Source: CAYLZN01 sp964387935 (GTDB taxonomy: Bacteria; Acidobacteriota; Vicinamibacteria; Vicinamibacterales; JAFNAJ01). From it: a stretch of 41,846 nt of DNA. Position 1 is the first letter of the stretch. Each line of letters opens with the position of its first letter. Positions 8,329-17,542 of this stretch are shown here, piece by piece. The translations under genes and the position numbers were made by a program. The DNA is taken from NCBI GenBank assembly GCA_964387935.1, contig CAYLZN010000010.1, positions 1 through 41,846 on the forward strand, read 5' to 3'. The notes below the pieces were generated by a model that did not search any database, had not been told where the DNA came from, and was given only the letters and a program-made list of their open reading frames with translations.

Positions 8329-11300
8329 ATGTCGACATCCCAACGCAGGACAGGGGCGGTGGCGCTCACGCTCGGACTCGTGGCCGGCGCCATGCTGGTC
8401 GGACCTCGTGCGGTCCCCGGCGCCGCACCAGCCACGACGCCAACGGACCCGTCGCCGTCCGAGGTAGTACTGGTCGCCGACGGCGTCCTCGGCAAGCCGG
8501 CCGGCTTCGGCGTGGCGCGCCTCGAGCGGGCGCTGCACTCGCGCGGCGTGCGGGTGCGCCGAGCGACGTCGCTCGACACTGCGACGTCGCACGCGATGGT
8601 CTTCGGAACGTCGGCGTCGGCGGTCGTTCGGGACCTCTCGTTGCAGGGCCTCGAGGTGCCGCGGGCCGCCGAGGCGCTCGCCGTGAAGCGAATGACGAGC
8701 GGCGGAACCGCGATTCTGGCTGTTGCCGGACGCGACGACACCGGGCTGATGTACGCGGCGCTCGAGCTGGCGCAGCAGCTCGAGGCCCTGCCGGCGTCGG
8801 CCTCCTGGTGGCCCGCCCTGCGCGAAACGGTCGAGAAACCGGCCGTGCCCGTACGCGGCATCCGCCTGCTCCTGCACAACGCGGACGACGAGCGCGGCTG
8901 GTATTACTCGAAGGAGTTCTGGGACGCGTATCTCGGCATGCTCGCGGCGGACCGCTGGAACTCCTTCAACCTGGTGTTCTCCCACCAGACGCCCTACCTC
9001 ACGCCGATGTATCCGTTCCACGTCACCGTGCCCGAGCACCCCGGCGTGCGCGCGAGTGGGCTGAGCGACGCCGATCGCGCGAAGAACCTCGAGATGCTGC
9101 AGTACATCGCCTCGACCGCCAGGGATCGCGGACTCGCGTTCACGCTCGGCATCTGGCAGCAGATCACCTGGTCCGGGAAGAATCAAGGGTCGAAACAGCC
9201 GAGCATGGTGGACGGTTACAGCCGTTCCAACATGCGCGACTACACGTATCGCGCGCTCTCGACCCTCCTGCGCGCCGTCCCGGCGATCTCGACGCTGCAG
9301 CTCCGCGTGAATCACGAGTCGGGCCTCGACTACGACGAGCAGACGGCCTTCTTCCGTGATGCGGTCTTCCGCGCGGTCAAAGAGGCCGGACGGCCGATCG
9401 TGCTCGACATGCGTGACGTCGGTCTGCTGATCGAGACGATCGATGCCGCGGTGGCCTCCGGACTTTCCGTGCGAGTGAACCACAAGTACTGGGGCGAGCA
9501 CATGGTCTTCCCGTATCACCCGACGAAGGTGATGTGGACCTACAGCTACGGCGACTGGCTCGAGTACCCGCAGCGATTCCAGAACCTGTCGGAGGTCTGG
9601 TCGCTCGGGTCCCATCGGCTGCTCTCGTGGGGCCATCCGGAGTTCGTCCGGCGGTTCGCGCCGACCACGGCCTTCGAGGACAGCGTGGGGTTCACCGTCG
9701 ACGCCCCGCTCTCCCAGAAGGGCTACGGCAACGCGCCGGGCGCATGGCGCATCTTCCGCGATGCGCGGCGGGAGTACTACCGGTGGGAATTCGAGCGCTA
9801 CTGGAGCTTCTATCGTCTCTACGGGCGCCTCACCTACGACCCGGGCGCCGGCGACGACCTCTGGCTGCGCGAACTGCGGCGTCGGTTCGGCAGCGAGGCT
9901 GCCGACCCGGTGGCGGCCGCCTACCGCGCGGCGAGCGAGGTCGTGTCGCGCATCTCGGGCGCCTCGCTGGCCAACTACAACATGCCGGTCTGGCCGGAGA
10001 AGGACATGGGCGGCCTCATCGACTACTACATCCACCTCAAGCCATTCGACCAGGCGCGGTTTCGGAGCTTCACGGAGTACGCGAGCGACGAGCTGAGCGC
10101 GCGTGGCTCGGGACGCGTCGCCCCGCCAGCGGTGGCGGCTCGCTTCGAACGGATCGCCGACGACACCGATCAGGCGCTCGCACGCGCGGCGGCGCTCATC
10201 CCGCCGAACCACGAGGAGTGGTGGGCCACGGCCCACGACTTCCGCATCCTCTCCGGCATGGCCCGCTACCACGCGCGAAAGAGCCGCGCCGCCACGGCCC
10301 TGACGTTCTTCTATCGACTCGGGGACGTCTCGGCGCTGAGCGAGGCGATCACCCATGCGGAGGCCGGGTTGGACCTCTGGATGCAACTGTCCCGCGAGGC
10401 CGACGAGATCTACAGTCCGAATCTGGTCTTCGGACCGGTCAGCGTCGGCCATTGGACGGACAACCTCGTGTTCGTCGAGCACGATCTGCGGCAGCTCCGG
10501 GCTCAGGCGACCCTGTTCGACCTGCTGCAGAACTTCGATTACGGGTTCGACTTCGGGCCCCGGCCCTTCACGAGCGTGATCGAGTCCTATTCGAGTCCGT
10601 ACACGAACGACTTCACGGTCGATCGGCGGTTCACCGGCGTCTTCCCCCACTCGGCGTACAGTCCAGGCCTCGGGTACGGATGGGTCGATCCGCAGGGGCT
10701 GAAGGCCAACGAGATCCCTCAGGTGCCGCTGGCGACGTGGCGTGCGGCGTCGAAGCGCGATACGGCATTCCCGCCGGAGGCGCTGCTTGGGGACTTCATC
10801 AGCGGCCGGGAGCCAGCGCTGTTCAGGATGGACCTGCCGGAGGGGTTGTACCAGGCCACCCTCGTCATGACGGATCGACGCGGGGAGGCTACCGACCACG
10901 GCCCGTTCAGCGTCACGGTCGTCGAACGCTTTGGTGAGCGTCCCATCCTGACCGGAACCGTCGTGAAGAAGGGCGACACCCTGGTCACACGCTTCAACTT
11001 CAACATGGTCGGCGACCGCTTCAGCACGTTCCGCGTGCGGATCACGCCAGCCCCCGGAGCCGACTTCATCGTCAACGCCTTCACGGTCACGCGCGTCGAG
11101 CCCCACATCGCACATCGGCCCGTCCGGCGTACCGAGCCTGGCCGCGACCTGAAGCTGGCGGCGACGGTGACGCTCCCGCCCCCAGTGCCGGCACCGGCCG
11201 TCGACAGCCTCTCGATTGCCCGCGGGACGCTGCCCACTCTTGCGGCGCCCGACCGGTTGGCTCGCGTGACGCTGCACTACCGGACCAGCGCGGCGGGGCC

Positions 11301-11835
11301 GTCACGGACCCTCGAGATGGCGCAGGTGGCGCCCTGGGTGTACGCCGCCACGGTGCCGGCGCGCGATGTCGGGGCCGAGACGCTGCTCTACACGATTGAA
11401 GCCATGGACTCGACCGGCCAGGTGGTCCAGTCACCAGGACGGCAGGCGGTCGCATCGTGGCATGAGGTCGACGTGACCTCTGATGTGACGCCTCCGGCCC
11501 TCGAGCATTCTCCCGTCACGGAACACGGCCCGGGTCGCCCGCTCGAGATCAGGGCGCGGGTGACCGATGCCGCTGGTGTGGAGGAGGTGCGCCTGCACTA
11601 TCGTCCCACGCGGCACAAGCAGGAGTTCTCCACGGTCCGCATGCGGCCCGTCGCAGATTCGTATGTCGCCGCGATTCCTGGTCCGTTCATCACCGAGCGA
11701 TTCGACCTGATGTACTACTTCGAGGTGCTCGACCGCCACGGCAACGGGGCGATCGTGCCCGACCCCGAAGTCGCCCAGCCCTACCATGTCGTCAGGATAC
11801 GGCGAGGCCCGGCGGCGGGCCCATCCACGCGCTGA
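8329..11835 (+). CDS. Large secreted glycosidase-like protein, GH67/GH20-type N-domain and TIM barrel, family unassigned
   Basis: The 1168-residue protein has an N-terminal signal region (residues 1-33). An alpha/beta domain at about 45-155 ends AGRDDTGLMYAALELAQQLE, the pattern of the N-terminal domain in alpha-glucuronidases (GH67) and hexosaminidases (GH20). A TIM-barrel-like domain follows at about 175-480 (GIRLLLHN, NSFNLVFSHQTPYLTP, LAFTLGIWQQITW). Acidic residues that could be catalytic are Glu330 (LQLRVNHESGL), Asp360 (IVLDMRDVG) and Glu390 (HKYWGEHM). A helical region comes next, and from about 960 there are two Ig-like modules (RVTLHYR, then DVTPPALEHSP and VEEVRLHYRP). I do not recognise a named GH family, so activity is inferred from fold only. 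The frame is open 81 codons further upstream, but that part overlaps the cupin gene and lacks a signal peptide, so ATG 8329 is chosen. Confidence 0.8.
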   Translation: MSTSQRRTGAVALTLGLVAGAMLVGPRAVPGAAPATTPTDPSPSEVVLVADGVLGKPAGFGVARLERALHSRGVRVRRATSLDTATSHAMVFGTSASAVVRDLSLQGLEVPRAAEALAVKRMTSGGTAILAVAGRDDTGLMYAALELAQQLEALPASASWWPALRETVEKPAVPVRGIRLLLHNADDERGWYYSKEFWDAYLGMLAADRWNSFNLVFSHQTPYLTPMYPFHVTVPEHPGVRASGLSDADRAKNLEMLQYIASTARDRGLAFTLGIWQQITWSGKNQGSKQPSMVDGYSRSNMRDYTYRALSTLLRAVPAISTLQLRVNHESGLDYDEQTAFFRDAVFRAVKEAGRPIVLDMRDVGLLIETIDAAVASGLSVRVNHKYWGEHMVFPYHPTKVMWTYSYGDWLEYPQRFQNLSEVWSLGSHRLLSWGHPEFVRRFAPTTAFEDSVGFTVDAPLSQKGYGNAPGAWRIFRDARREYYRWEFERYWSFYRLYGRLTYDPGAGDDLWLRELRRRFGSEAADPVAAAYRAASEVVSRISGASLANYNMPVWPEKDMGGLIDYYIHLKPFDQARFRSFTEYASDELSARGSGRVAPPAVAARFERIADDTDQALARAAALIPPNHEEWWATAHDFRILSGMARYHARKSRAATALTFFYRLGDVSALSEAITHAEAGLDLWMQLSREADEIYSPNLVFGPVSVGHWTDNLVFVEHDLRQLRAQATLFDLLQNFDYGFDFGPRPFTSVIESYSSPYTNDFTVDRRFTGVFPHSAYSPGLGYGWVDPQGLKANEIPQVPLATWRAASKRDTAFPPEALLGDFISGREPALFRMDLPEGLYQATLVMTDRRGEATDHGPFSVTVVERFGERPILTGTVVKKGDTLVTRFNFNMVGDRFSTFRVRITPAPGADFIVNAFTVTRVEPHIAHRPVRRTEPGRDLKLAATVTLPPPVPAPAVDSLSIARGTLPTLAAPDRLARVTLHYRTSAAGPSRTLEMAQVAPWVYAATVPARDVGAETLLYTIEAMDSTGQVVQSPGRQAVASWHEVDVTSDVTPPALEHSPVTEHGPGRPLEIRARVTDAAGVEEVRLHYRPTRHKQEFSTVRMRPVADSYVAAIPGPFITERFDLMYYFEVLDRHGNGAIVPDPEVAQPYHVVRIRRGPAAGPSTR

Positions 11836-11873
11836 CGCGGGCTACCGGTCGGCGACCCGCCTGGCACCGGAGG

Positions 11874-12920
11874 TCACTCGGGGAGGCCTGGCGAAGGCAT
11901 GGCGGCGCCGTGATCGCGGTAGACCCCGCACGATTCCCGCACCACCAGCTCCGGGTTGAGGACGATGCGCCTGGGGGGGCCCTCGAGGCGCCCAGTGATG
12001 CGTTGGACGAGCAGTTCCGCGGCCCTCGTGCCCATCAGATAGGCGGGCTGCTCCACGATGGTCAGTCGCGGCTGGAAGACCGTCTGCCAGTCGAACCCGT
12101 CGTGTCCCAGCACGCTGATGTCCTCCGGACACCTCAACCCGCAGCTGTTGATGGCGGCCATGACCCCCAGCGTGATCCGCGCGTTGGTGGCGAAGATCGC
12201 CGTGGGCCTATCGGGCGCGTGGAGCAGTTGAAGCGTGACGGAGTAGGCGTCGGCCATCGTGGGCTCGGTCCGCTGGATGTAGTCCGGCCGGACGTCGAGC
12301 CCGTAATCGGCGTGCGCGCGCCGGTATCCCTCCAGCCGGTCGAGGTGCGTGGGCACGTCGTGTCCCATCAGCACGATGGCGATGTTGCGATGTCCCAGCC
12401 GGATGAGGTGCTCGACCCCGCGACGCGCGCCGGTGAGGTTGTCGACCAGGACGGTGTCGGCGCCGAGGTCGGGGACGCGATCCAGGTACACGATGGGAGT
12501 GGAGAGCGTGGCGAGTCGGGCGCGATAGCGCTCGTGCTCGGCGCTGGCGGGCGCCTTGATGAGGAGCACGCCGTCGCACTGATGGGCGACGAGGATGTCG
12601 ACGCAGGTCGCCTCACGTTCCTCGTCTTCCTGCGTGTTGAAGAGCATCAGGGAGAACTCGTGCTCGCGTGCGACGTCTTCGACGCCTTTCACGACGGCGG
12701 GGAAGAACGGTTCGGTGATGTCGGGGATGATCATCCCGAGGATCTTCGAGCGCTTGAGCTTGAGGTTGCGGGCGGCGACGTTGGGGGAGTATGCGAGGGC
12801 GTCGATGGCGGCGCGGATGCGCTGTTCGGCGTCTGCGCTGACGTACTTCTGGTTGAAGAAGCGGGAGACGGTGGCGGTGGAGCACTTTGCCAGGCGGGCG
12901 ACGTCGCGAATGGTGGCCAT
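11874..12920 (-). CDS. LacI-family transcriptional regulator (paralogue 2), probable regulator of the GH172 operon
   Basis: 348 residues with an HTH at 3-28 (IRDVARLAKCSTATVSRFFN), a hinge (SPNVAARNLKLKRSK) and a sensor domain (ILGMIIPDITEPFFPAVVKG onward, FQPRLTIVEQPAYLMGTRAAEL near the end). It is a close paralogue of the protein at 30-1088; the recognition helices differ (STATVSRFF versus SIATVSRCL). It is divergent from the GH172 operon. Its own promoter carries operator C and the operon's carries operator D, which is the usual layout for an autoregulated local repressor. ATG 12920 is at the correct distance from the HTH, though no strong ribosome-binding site stands out. It converges with the glycosidase-like gene, with 38 bp between the stops. 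Confidence 0.95.
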   Translation of the reverse strand: MATIRDVARLAKCSTATVSRFFNQKYVSADAEQRIRAAIDALAYSPNVAARNLKLKRSKILGMIIPDITEPFFPAVVKGVEDVAREHEFSLMLFNTQEDEEREATCVDILVAHQCDGVLLIKAPASAEHERYRARLATLSTPIVYLDRVPDLGADTVLVDNLTGARRGVEHLIRLGHRNIAIVLMGHDVPTHLDRLEGYRRAHADYGLDVRPDYIQRTEPTMADAYSVTLQLLHAPDRPTAIFATNARITLGVMAAINSCGLRCPEDISVLGHDGFDWQTVFQPRLTIVEQPAYLMGTRAAELLVQRITGRLEGPPRRIVLNPELVVRESCGVYRDHGAAMPSPGLPE

Positions 12921-12947
12921 ACGACTCTGTAGATTCTGACCCAGACC

Positions 12948-12984
12948 TGAGACCGATTACATATTTGGCTGGTGGCGATGTCAA
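12948..12984 (-). promoter_or_regulatory. Promoter of lacI paralogue 2 with operator C
   Basis: On the - strand, TTGACA (12984-12979), exactly 17 bp, then TGTAAT (12961-12956). TGTAATCGGTCTCA (12961-12948) is the operator. The same 14 bases occur unchanged at 32414-32427 on the other strand. Placement on the -10 implies negative autoregulation. Confidence 0.78.
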
Positions 12985-13064
12985 GCCAGAATTGACACAG
13001 AATCAGCTTTTTTCCACGCCAATGAGCCAAGTGTCGTGATGGCCAAGCCAGGTCCAACCCCTTC

Positions 13065-13102
13065 TTGACAGTAATTCTGGACATGATGTGTAATGCATCC
13101 CA
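13065..13102 (+). promoter_or_regulatory. Promoter of the GH172 operon with operator D
   Basis: TTGACA (13065-13070), 18 bp, TGTAAT (13089-13094). The operator variant is TGTAATGCATCCCA (13089-13102). It keeps TGTAAT, the T at position 10 and the final CA but has GC instead of CG at the centre. Operators C and D are divergent with centres 141 bp apart. The leader to ATG 13211 is about 110 bases, and I see no further structure in it. Confidence 0.72.
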
Positions 13103-13210
13103 CATCTGTCGTGTGCTGGCGCCACCCGACGCGACTCTGGACGAGCGTACACCGAACGGGCGCGCTGCCGTCCGCGGGTCGCCGCGCGTGACACGGAAAG
13201 GAGAGCCGCG

Positions 13211-14779
13211 ATGGGCCCGCTGATGGGGGGCGCAACCGCCCGCGCCGGCCTGGCGATCCTGTGCCTCGCGACCGCGCTCGCCATCACGAGCGGCGCGCCG
13301 GGTGCCCAGACGCCCGCTCAGGGCCTCGGCGACCCGCTGGACCTGGCGCGGCTCAAGGACTTCGAGGCGCGCCGGGCAACCAGCAACAACGTCTACGTCG
13401 AGAGCAACGACGACAGCAAACGCCCGATCCCAGGCGAGACCCTGGTGCTCGCCGACCTCGAGGGCCCGGGCGTCGTCACGCACATCTGGATGACGATTGC
13501 CGCTAACGAGTACGCCTGGCCGAGGCTGCTGCGGCTGCGCGTCTACTACGACGGCAGCCGCACGCCCAGCGTGGACGTGCCCCTCGGGGACTTCTTCGCG
13601 GCCGGCCACGGCTACGAGCGCAACGTCGACTCGCTCATGATCCGCAACACGTCCAACGGCCGGGCCCGCAACAGCTACTGGCCCATGCCCTTCCGCACGT
13701 CGTGCCGCCTCACGATCACCAACGAGGGGAGCCGGCGCGTCTCCATGCTCTACTACCAGGTGGACTGGCAGAAGCACCGCGCGCTGCCCGCCGACATCGG
13801 CTACCTGCACGCGTTCTACCGCCAGGAACTGCCCGCCGTCGCGGGACGCGATTACACCGTGCTCGACATCGAGGGGCGGGGCCACCTGGTCGGGGCCGTG
13901 ATCAACGTCATCCAGACCGAGCCCGGCTGGTTCGGCGAGGGCGACGACCTCTTCTACGTGGACGGTGCTCCCAGGCCGGTCCTCGAAGGGACCGGCACCG
14001 AGGACTACTTCCTCGACGCCTGGGGGCTGAGGGCTTCCACGGGGCTGCTCGCCGGGATCCCGATTGCAGAAGGCCGGCACGTCGGCGCGCGCCTCAGTGG
14101 CTACCGCTGGCACCTCTCCGATCCGGTGCCCTTCACGCGGGCGCTCCGCTTCGACATGGAGCACAAGGGATGGAAGCAGCACCCGGATCCCAAGAAGGTG
14201 GACGGTTTCCGCGAGCGCTTCGACCTCTGGAGCAGCGTGGCGTTCTGGTACCAGCAGGGCGTCAACGAGCACCTGCCCGAAATGCCGTACGGAAGCGCCC
14301 GGCTGCCCCACGGCAACGCACGCCAGATCGAGGTGGAGGAGCTCGTCGCGGAGGCGACGAGCGCCAACGGTCGCCTGGAGGTGCAGCGCGAGGTGTTCTG
14401 GTCGAAGGACCTGCTGACCCTGCACGCCTCCGCGCCGGAGGCCAGCGTCACGGTGCCGATCGACGTCGCCGAGGACGGTTTCTACGAACTGGTCGCGCTC
14501 GTGGCGCACGCACGCAACTACGGCACGTACGTGGCCTCGATTGACGGCGCCCCGTTCGGCAGTCCGGAGACGGCCAGCATCGACGCCTACGGAGACGAGT
14601 TCTACGTGGCGGCCGAACACCTGCTGGGCTGGGTGGACCTGAAGCGGGGTCGGCACACGCTGACCTTCACCGGGGTCGGCAGGAACGAGCGCTCCACCGG
14701 CTACACGCTGGGGATCGATGGCCTGGTGGTCTCGCGGATTGCCGACAAGGCCCGGATCGCGCGGCCGGGCACACCGTAG
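13211..14779 (+). CDS. GH172 (DUF2961) glycosidase with C-terminal jelly-roll domain
   Basis: A 522-residue exported enzyme with a signal peptide to about residue 32 (GAPGAQ). The DUF2961/GH172 core at about 55-400 shows VYVESNDDSKRPIPG, LADLEGPGVVTHIWMT, VPLGDFFAAGHG and YWPMPFRTSCRLTITNEG. Glu243 (FGEGDD) and Glu264 (GTGTEDYF) are 21 residues apart, the spacing I recall for the catalytic pair of the characterised bifidobacterial GH172 enzyme (E270/E291). Residues about 420-510 form a beta-sandwich, possibly carbohydrate-binding. Characterised relatives cleave or rearrange alpha-D-fructofuranosides and alpha-D-arabinofuranosides. AAGGAG lies 7 bases before ATG. It is the first gene of the operon and lacks the GspG-like tail of its two sisters. 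Confidence 0.93.
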   Translation: MGPLMGGATARAGLAILCLATALAITSGAPGAQTPAQGLGDPLDLARLKDFEARRATSNNVYVESNDDSKRPIPGETLVLADLEGPGVVTHIWMTIAANEYAWPRLLRLRVYYDGSRTPSVDVPLGDFFAAGHGYERNVDSLMIRNTSNGRARNSYWPMPFRTSCRLTITNEGSRRVSMLYYQVDWQKHRALPADIGYLHAFYRQELPAVAGRDYTVLDIEGRGHLVGAVINVIQTEPGWFGEGDDLFYVDGAPRPVLEGTGTEDYFLDAWGLRASTGLLAGIPIAEGRHVGARLSGYRWHLSDPVPFTRALRFDMEHKGWKQHPDPKKVDGFRERFDLWSSVAFWYQQGVNEHLPEMPYGSARLPHGNARQIEVEELVAEATSANGRLEVQREVFWSKDLLTLHASAPEASVTVPIDVAEDGFYELVALVAHARNYGTYVASIDGAPFGSPETASIDAYGDEFYVAAEHLLGWVDLKRGRHTLTFTGVGRNERSTGYTLGIDGLVVSRIADKARIARPGTP

Positions 14780-14788
14780 GGGGGCGAG

Positions 14789-15526
14789 ATGCCAAGGCAC
14801 AGCCAATGGGCAGACCGGGTGTTGATGCTCTGCGGAGGAGCCCTCGGGATCGCGGGGATGGCCAGTGCTCAGCCGCCCCAGGACACGTACCGGGGTCAAC
14901 CGCTCCAGGCGTACCTGGCAGGACTTCGCGCGGAGGCGCCGCGGGATCGTGCGGCGGCCGCGCGTGCCTCCGGCCAGTTCGCGCCGGAGGCGATCGACGC
15001 CGTCCCGGCGCTCTCGGCGCTGCTCGCCGACCCTGAATCCGCCGTGCGCGAGGCTGCGGCCGAGTCCCTCGCCAGGTTCGGCAGGGCGGCGGCACCAGCC
15101 GTGCCTGCGCTCATGCCGCTGCTCCGCGACCCGTCGACGCGCACGAGGGGACTGGCCGCTCTCGTGCTGCGCGAGATCGGACCGGCGTCGCTGCCGGCCC
15201 TGCCAGCGCTCATCGACGCGCTGAAGGACCGCGACCTGGTCGTCCGCTACGAGGTGGGGCTCGCCATTGCCGCGCTCGGACCCGCAGCCAGGCCGGCGGT
15301 CCCGGCGCTCATGACCGCCATGGACGAGGATCCCGACGAGTGGGTGTCGATCGTCCGGAGGGACATGCGGCGGTCGATGGCCATCGCGCTCGGAGAGATC
15401 GGCCCGGACGCCAGGGAAGCCCTGCCGCTGCTGCGCAAGTGGCTGGCGTTCTACCGGGTGGCCTGGATTGCGGTGCCAGTCATCGAACGAATCGAAGGCA
15501 GGCCCGAGCCGGCCCGCTACCGATGA
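14789..15526 (+). CDS. Exported HEAT-repeat protein
   Basis: 245 residues with a signal peptide (LMLCGGALGIAGMASAQ) and five or six HEAT-like helical pairs. The repeating pattern is AVPALSALLADPESAVREAA, SLARFGRAAAPAVPALMPLL, VLREIGPASLPALPALIDAL and AIAALGPAARPAVPALM. No catalytic residues are apparent, so a protein-binding or scaffolding role outside the cytoplasm is the reasonable inference. It starts 10 bp after the first GH172 gene, with a purine-rich leader, and its stop overlaps the start of the second GH172 gene (ATGA). The three are therefore translated together, and it may hold periplasmic enzymes of the locus in a complex. Confidence 0.85.
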   Translation: MPRHSQWADRVLMLCGGALGIAGMASAQPPQDTYRGQPLQAYLAGLRAEAPRDRAAAARASGQFAPEAIDAVPALSALLADPESAVREAAAESLARFGRAAAPAVPALMPLLRDPSTRTRGLAALVLREIGPASLPALPALIDALKDRDLVVRYEVGLAIAALGPAARPAVPALMTAMDEDPDEWVSIVRRDMRRSMAIALGEIGPDAREALPLLRKWLAFYRVAWIAVPVIERIEGRPEPARYR

Positions 15527-17526
15527 GCCCCATGCGCCGGCTGGCTGTCAGCGCAGCACTCACGACGATCGCGCTCGGTCCCGCGCCGCACGCGGTTGGC
15601 CAGGATCTCGCCGCCCTCGCACGGGACATCGGCGCGAGCCGCCATCGTGCGTCGAGCGGGCTGTTCGATCCCGAGTCGAACCGGGATTCCCGCCAGATCG
15701 AACCCGGAGAGACGATCACGCTGGCCGAGCTCGACGGCCCCGGCGAGATCCGCCATCTCTGGTTCACGATTGGCGCGCTCGACCGGCGCTTCAGCCGCTC
15801 GCTCGTCCTGCGCATCTACTGGGACGGCGCCGATGTCCCTTCCGTCGAAACGCCGATCGGCGACTTCTTCGCCGCGGGTCACGGCATGCGCGCCAACATC
15901 AGCTCGCTGCCCATCGAGGTCACCTCCTACGGGCGGGCGCTCAACTCGTACTGGCCCATGCCCTTCCGCACCAAGGCTCGCCTGACGATGACCAACGAGG
16001 CATCGGTCCGCGTGACCTCGTGCTACTACTACGTCGACTGGATGAAGTACGACGTGCCGCCGGATCGCCTGGTGTACTTCCACGCCCGCTACCGCCAGGA
16101 ATTCCCTGTCGTGCCGTTCACGCCGTACACGGTGGCCGAGATCACCGGACGGGGCCACTACGTGGGAACCGTGCTGTCGATCCAGAGCTCGATGGGCAGC
16201 TGGCTCGGGGAGGCGGACGACCGGTTCTCCGTCGATGGAGAGGCCGAGCCGTCACTGGTGGGCACGGGCCTCGAGGACTACTTCACCGATGCGTGGAACC
16301 TCAGACGATTCACCAACCTCAGGGCCGGCGTCTCCATCTACGAGCCGAAGGGACAGGACCAGCGCGCGACGATGTATCGATGGCACATCGCCGACCCGAT
16401 CACGTTCCGTCGATCGTTGAAGGTGCACATCGAGCGCCGGAGCTACGCCGCCCTGATCGACCCCGCCACCGGCCGCGAGACGACATGGGACTTCAAGTAT
16501 CGTCCCGACGTCTTCTCGTCGGTCGCCTTCTGGTACGCGTCGGAGCCCGCCCCTCGCTTCTGGGACTTCCCGCCCCTGGGGCAGCGGGTGAACCCCGAGA
16601 TCTTCGTCGAGACGACGCTGATGATCGACCGCCTGCGGACCTCGCCGGGCACGCGCGCGGAACGGCGCTACAGCCGCTCTGGCAACGCGACGTCCGGCGA
16701 CGCGCGCAACGCGATGACCTGGATCGAGAACGACCGCGTCGGAGGCTGGGTGGAGGTCCCGGTCACCGTCACCACCCCGGGCCCGTACTCGATCTCGGTC
16801 TACCAGATGCTCTTCCGGACCTTCGGCATCTGGAAGGTCTCGCTCAGGCGCGGCGACACGGACATCCTCCTGCATCCGGCCATGGACTTCCACGACCGGT
16901 TCGTGACCGAGCCGACCAACATGCCGGAGAACGTCCTCTACGGCACCTGGTTCGAGCACAAGGTGGGCATCCACGCGCTGGTCCCTGGCGAGTACGTGGT
17001 TCGCTTCGAGTGTCTCGGCGCCAACCCGCTCGCGCGGCACGACGGTGTGACGTACACGCAGGGCGGCACGCGGCGCGTGGATCCGGACGCGGCGGGACGT
17101 CCCGGATATGAGATGGGGCTCGACGGGATCTCGCTGCGCCTCCTGCCGTGGGACGACATGTGGACCTGGATGCAGGACTATCTACAGCGCGAGCAGCGGC
17201 AGTTCGACCAGTGGATTGCCGCGGCGGAGGCGACGATCCGCGATCTGGTGTCCGCCATCGAGCGCTTCCGGGAGGATGTCGGTGAGTATCCCGCGGCGCT
17301 GGTGGACCTCGTCGAGCCGCCGGCGCGCGTGAAGGGCAGGCCGGGCCGCTGGCCGTACGTCGCCGGCGGGCGCATTCCGCGGGATCCGTGGGGGCAGCTG
17401 TATCGCTATCGCGCGGCTGGCGTCAGGAACCCGGCGGGGTTCGATGTCTACTCGGTGCACGGCAACGAGCGCGACCCCCGGGTGTGGATCGGAAACTGGC
17501 GCGAGCCCGGTGGGCCGCCGCGCTGA
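15523..17526 (+). CDS. GH172 (DUF2961) enzyme fused to a GspG-type pseudopilin domain (copy 1)
   Basis: 667 residues. It has a signal peptide to about residue 27 (HAVGQ). The GH172 core includes SSGLFDPESN, LDGPGEIRHLWFTIG, PIGDFFAAGHGM, YWPMPFRTKARLTMTNEA, and the glutamates of LGEADD and GTGLEDYF, again 21 residues apart. A beta-rich middle follows at about 400-540. From residue 547 a helix leads into a domain that matches the globular half of GspG: SAIERFREDVGEYPAAL (577 on), RWPYVAGGRIPRDPWGQLYR (DPWG at 621-624), FDVYSVHGNE, and IGNW (656-659). The hydrophobic prepilin N-terminus is absent. The acidic calcium loop of GspG is changed (DPRVW before IGNW). ATG 15523 overlaps the HEAT gene stop; ATG 15532 is an alternative. 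It is a close paralogue of the gene at 18815. Confidence 0.92.
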   Translation: MSPMRRLAVSAALTTIALGPAPHAVGQDLAALARDIGASRHRASSGLFDPESNRDSRQIEPGETITLAELDGPGEIRHLWFTIGALDRRFSRSLVLRIYWDGADVPSVETPIGDFFAAGHGMRANISSLPIEVTSYGRALNSYWPMPFRTKARLTMTNEASVRVTSCYYYVDWMKYDVPPDRLVYFHARYRQEFPVVPFTPYTVAEITGRGHYVGTVLSIQSSMGSWLGEADDRFSVDGEAEPSLVGTGLEDYFTDAWNLRRFTNLRAGVSIYEPKGQDQRATMYRWHIADPITFRRSLKVHIERRSYAALIDPATGRETTWDFKYRPDVFSSVAFWYASEPAPRFWDFPPLGQRVNPEIFVETTLMIDRLRTSPGTRAERRYSRSGNATSGDARNAMTWIENDRVGGWVEVPVTVTTPGPYSISVYQMLFRTFGIWKVSLRRGDTDILLHPAMDFHDRFVTEPTNMPENVLYGTWFEHKVGIHALVPGEYVVRFECLGANPLARHDGVTYTQGGTRRVDPDAAGRPGYEMGLDGISLRLLPWDDMWTWMQDYLQREQRQFDQWIAAAEATIRDLVSAIERFREDVGEYPAALVDLVEPPARVKGRPGRWPYVAGGRIPRDPWGQLYRYRAAGVRNPAGFDVYSVHGNERDPRVWIGNWREPGGPPR

Positions 17527-17542
17527 AGTCGGAGGCATGTCG

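Noticed and set aside
8254..11277. Open frame of about 1007 codons on the - strand.
   Set aside because: Antisense to the glycosidase-like gene, with no family resemblance and no ribosome-binding site.
15523..17526. A genuine type II secretion operon, suggested by the GspG-like tails.
   Set aside because: No other gsp genes, no prepilin leader and no prepilin peptidase are present; only the domain is shared.
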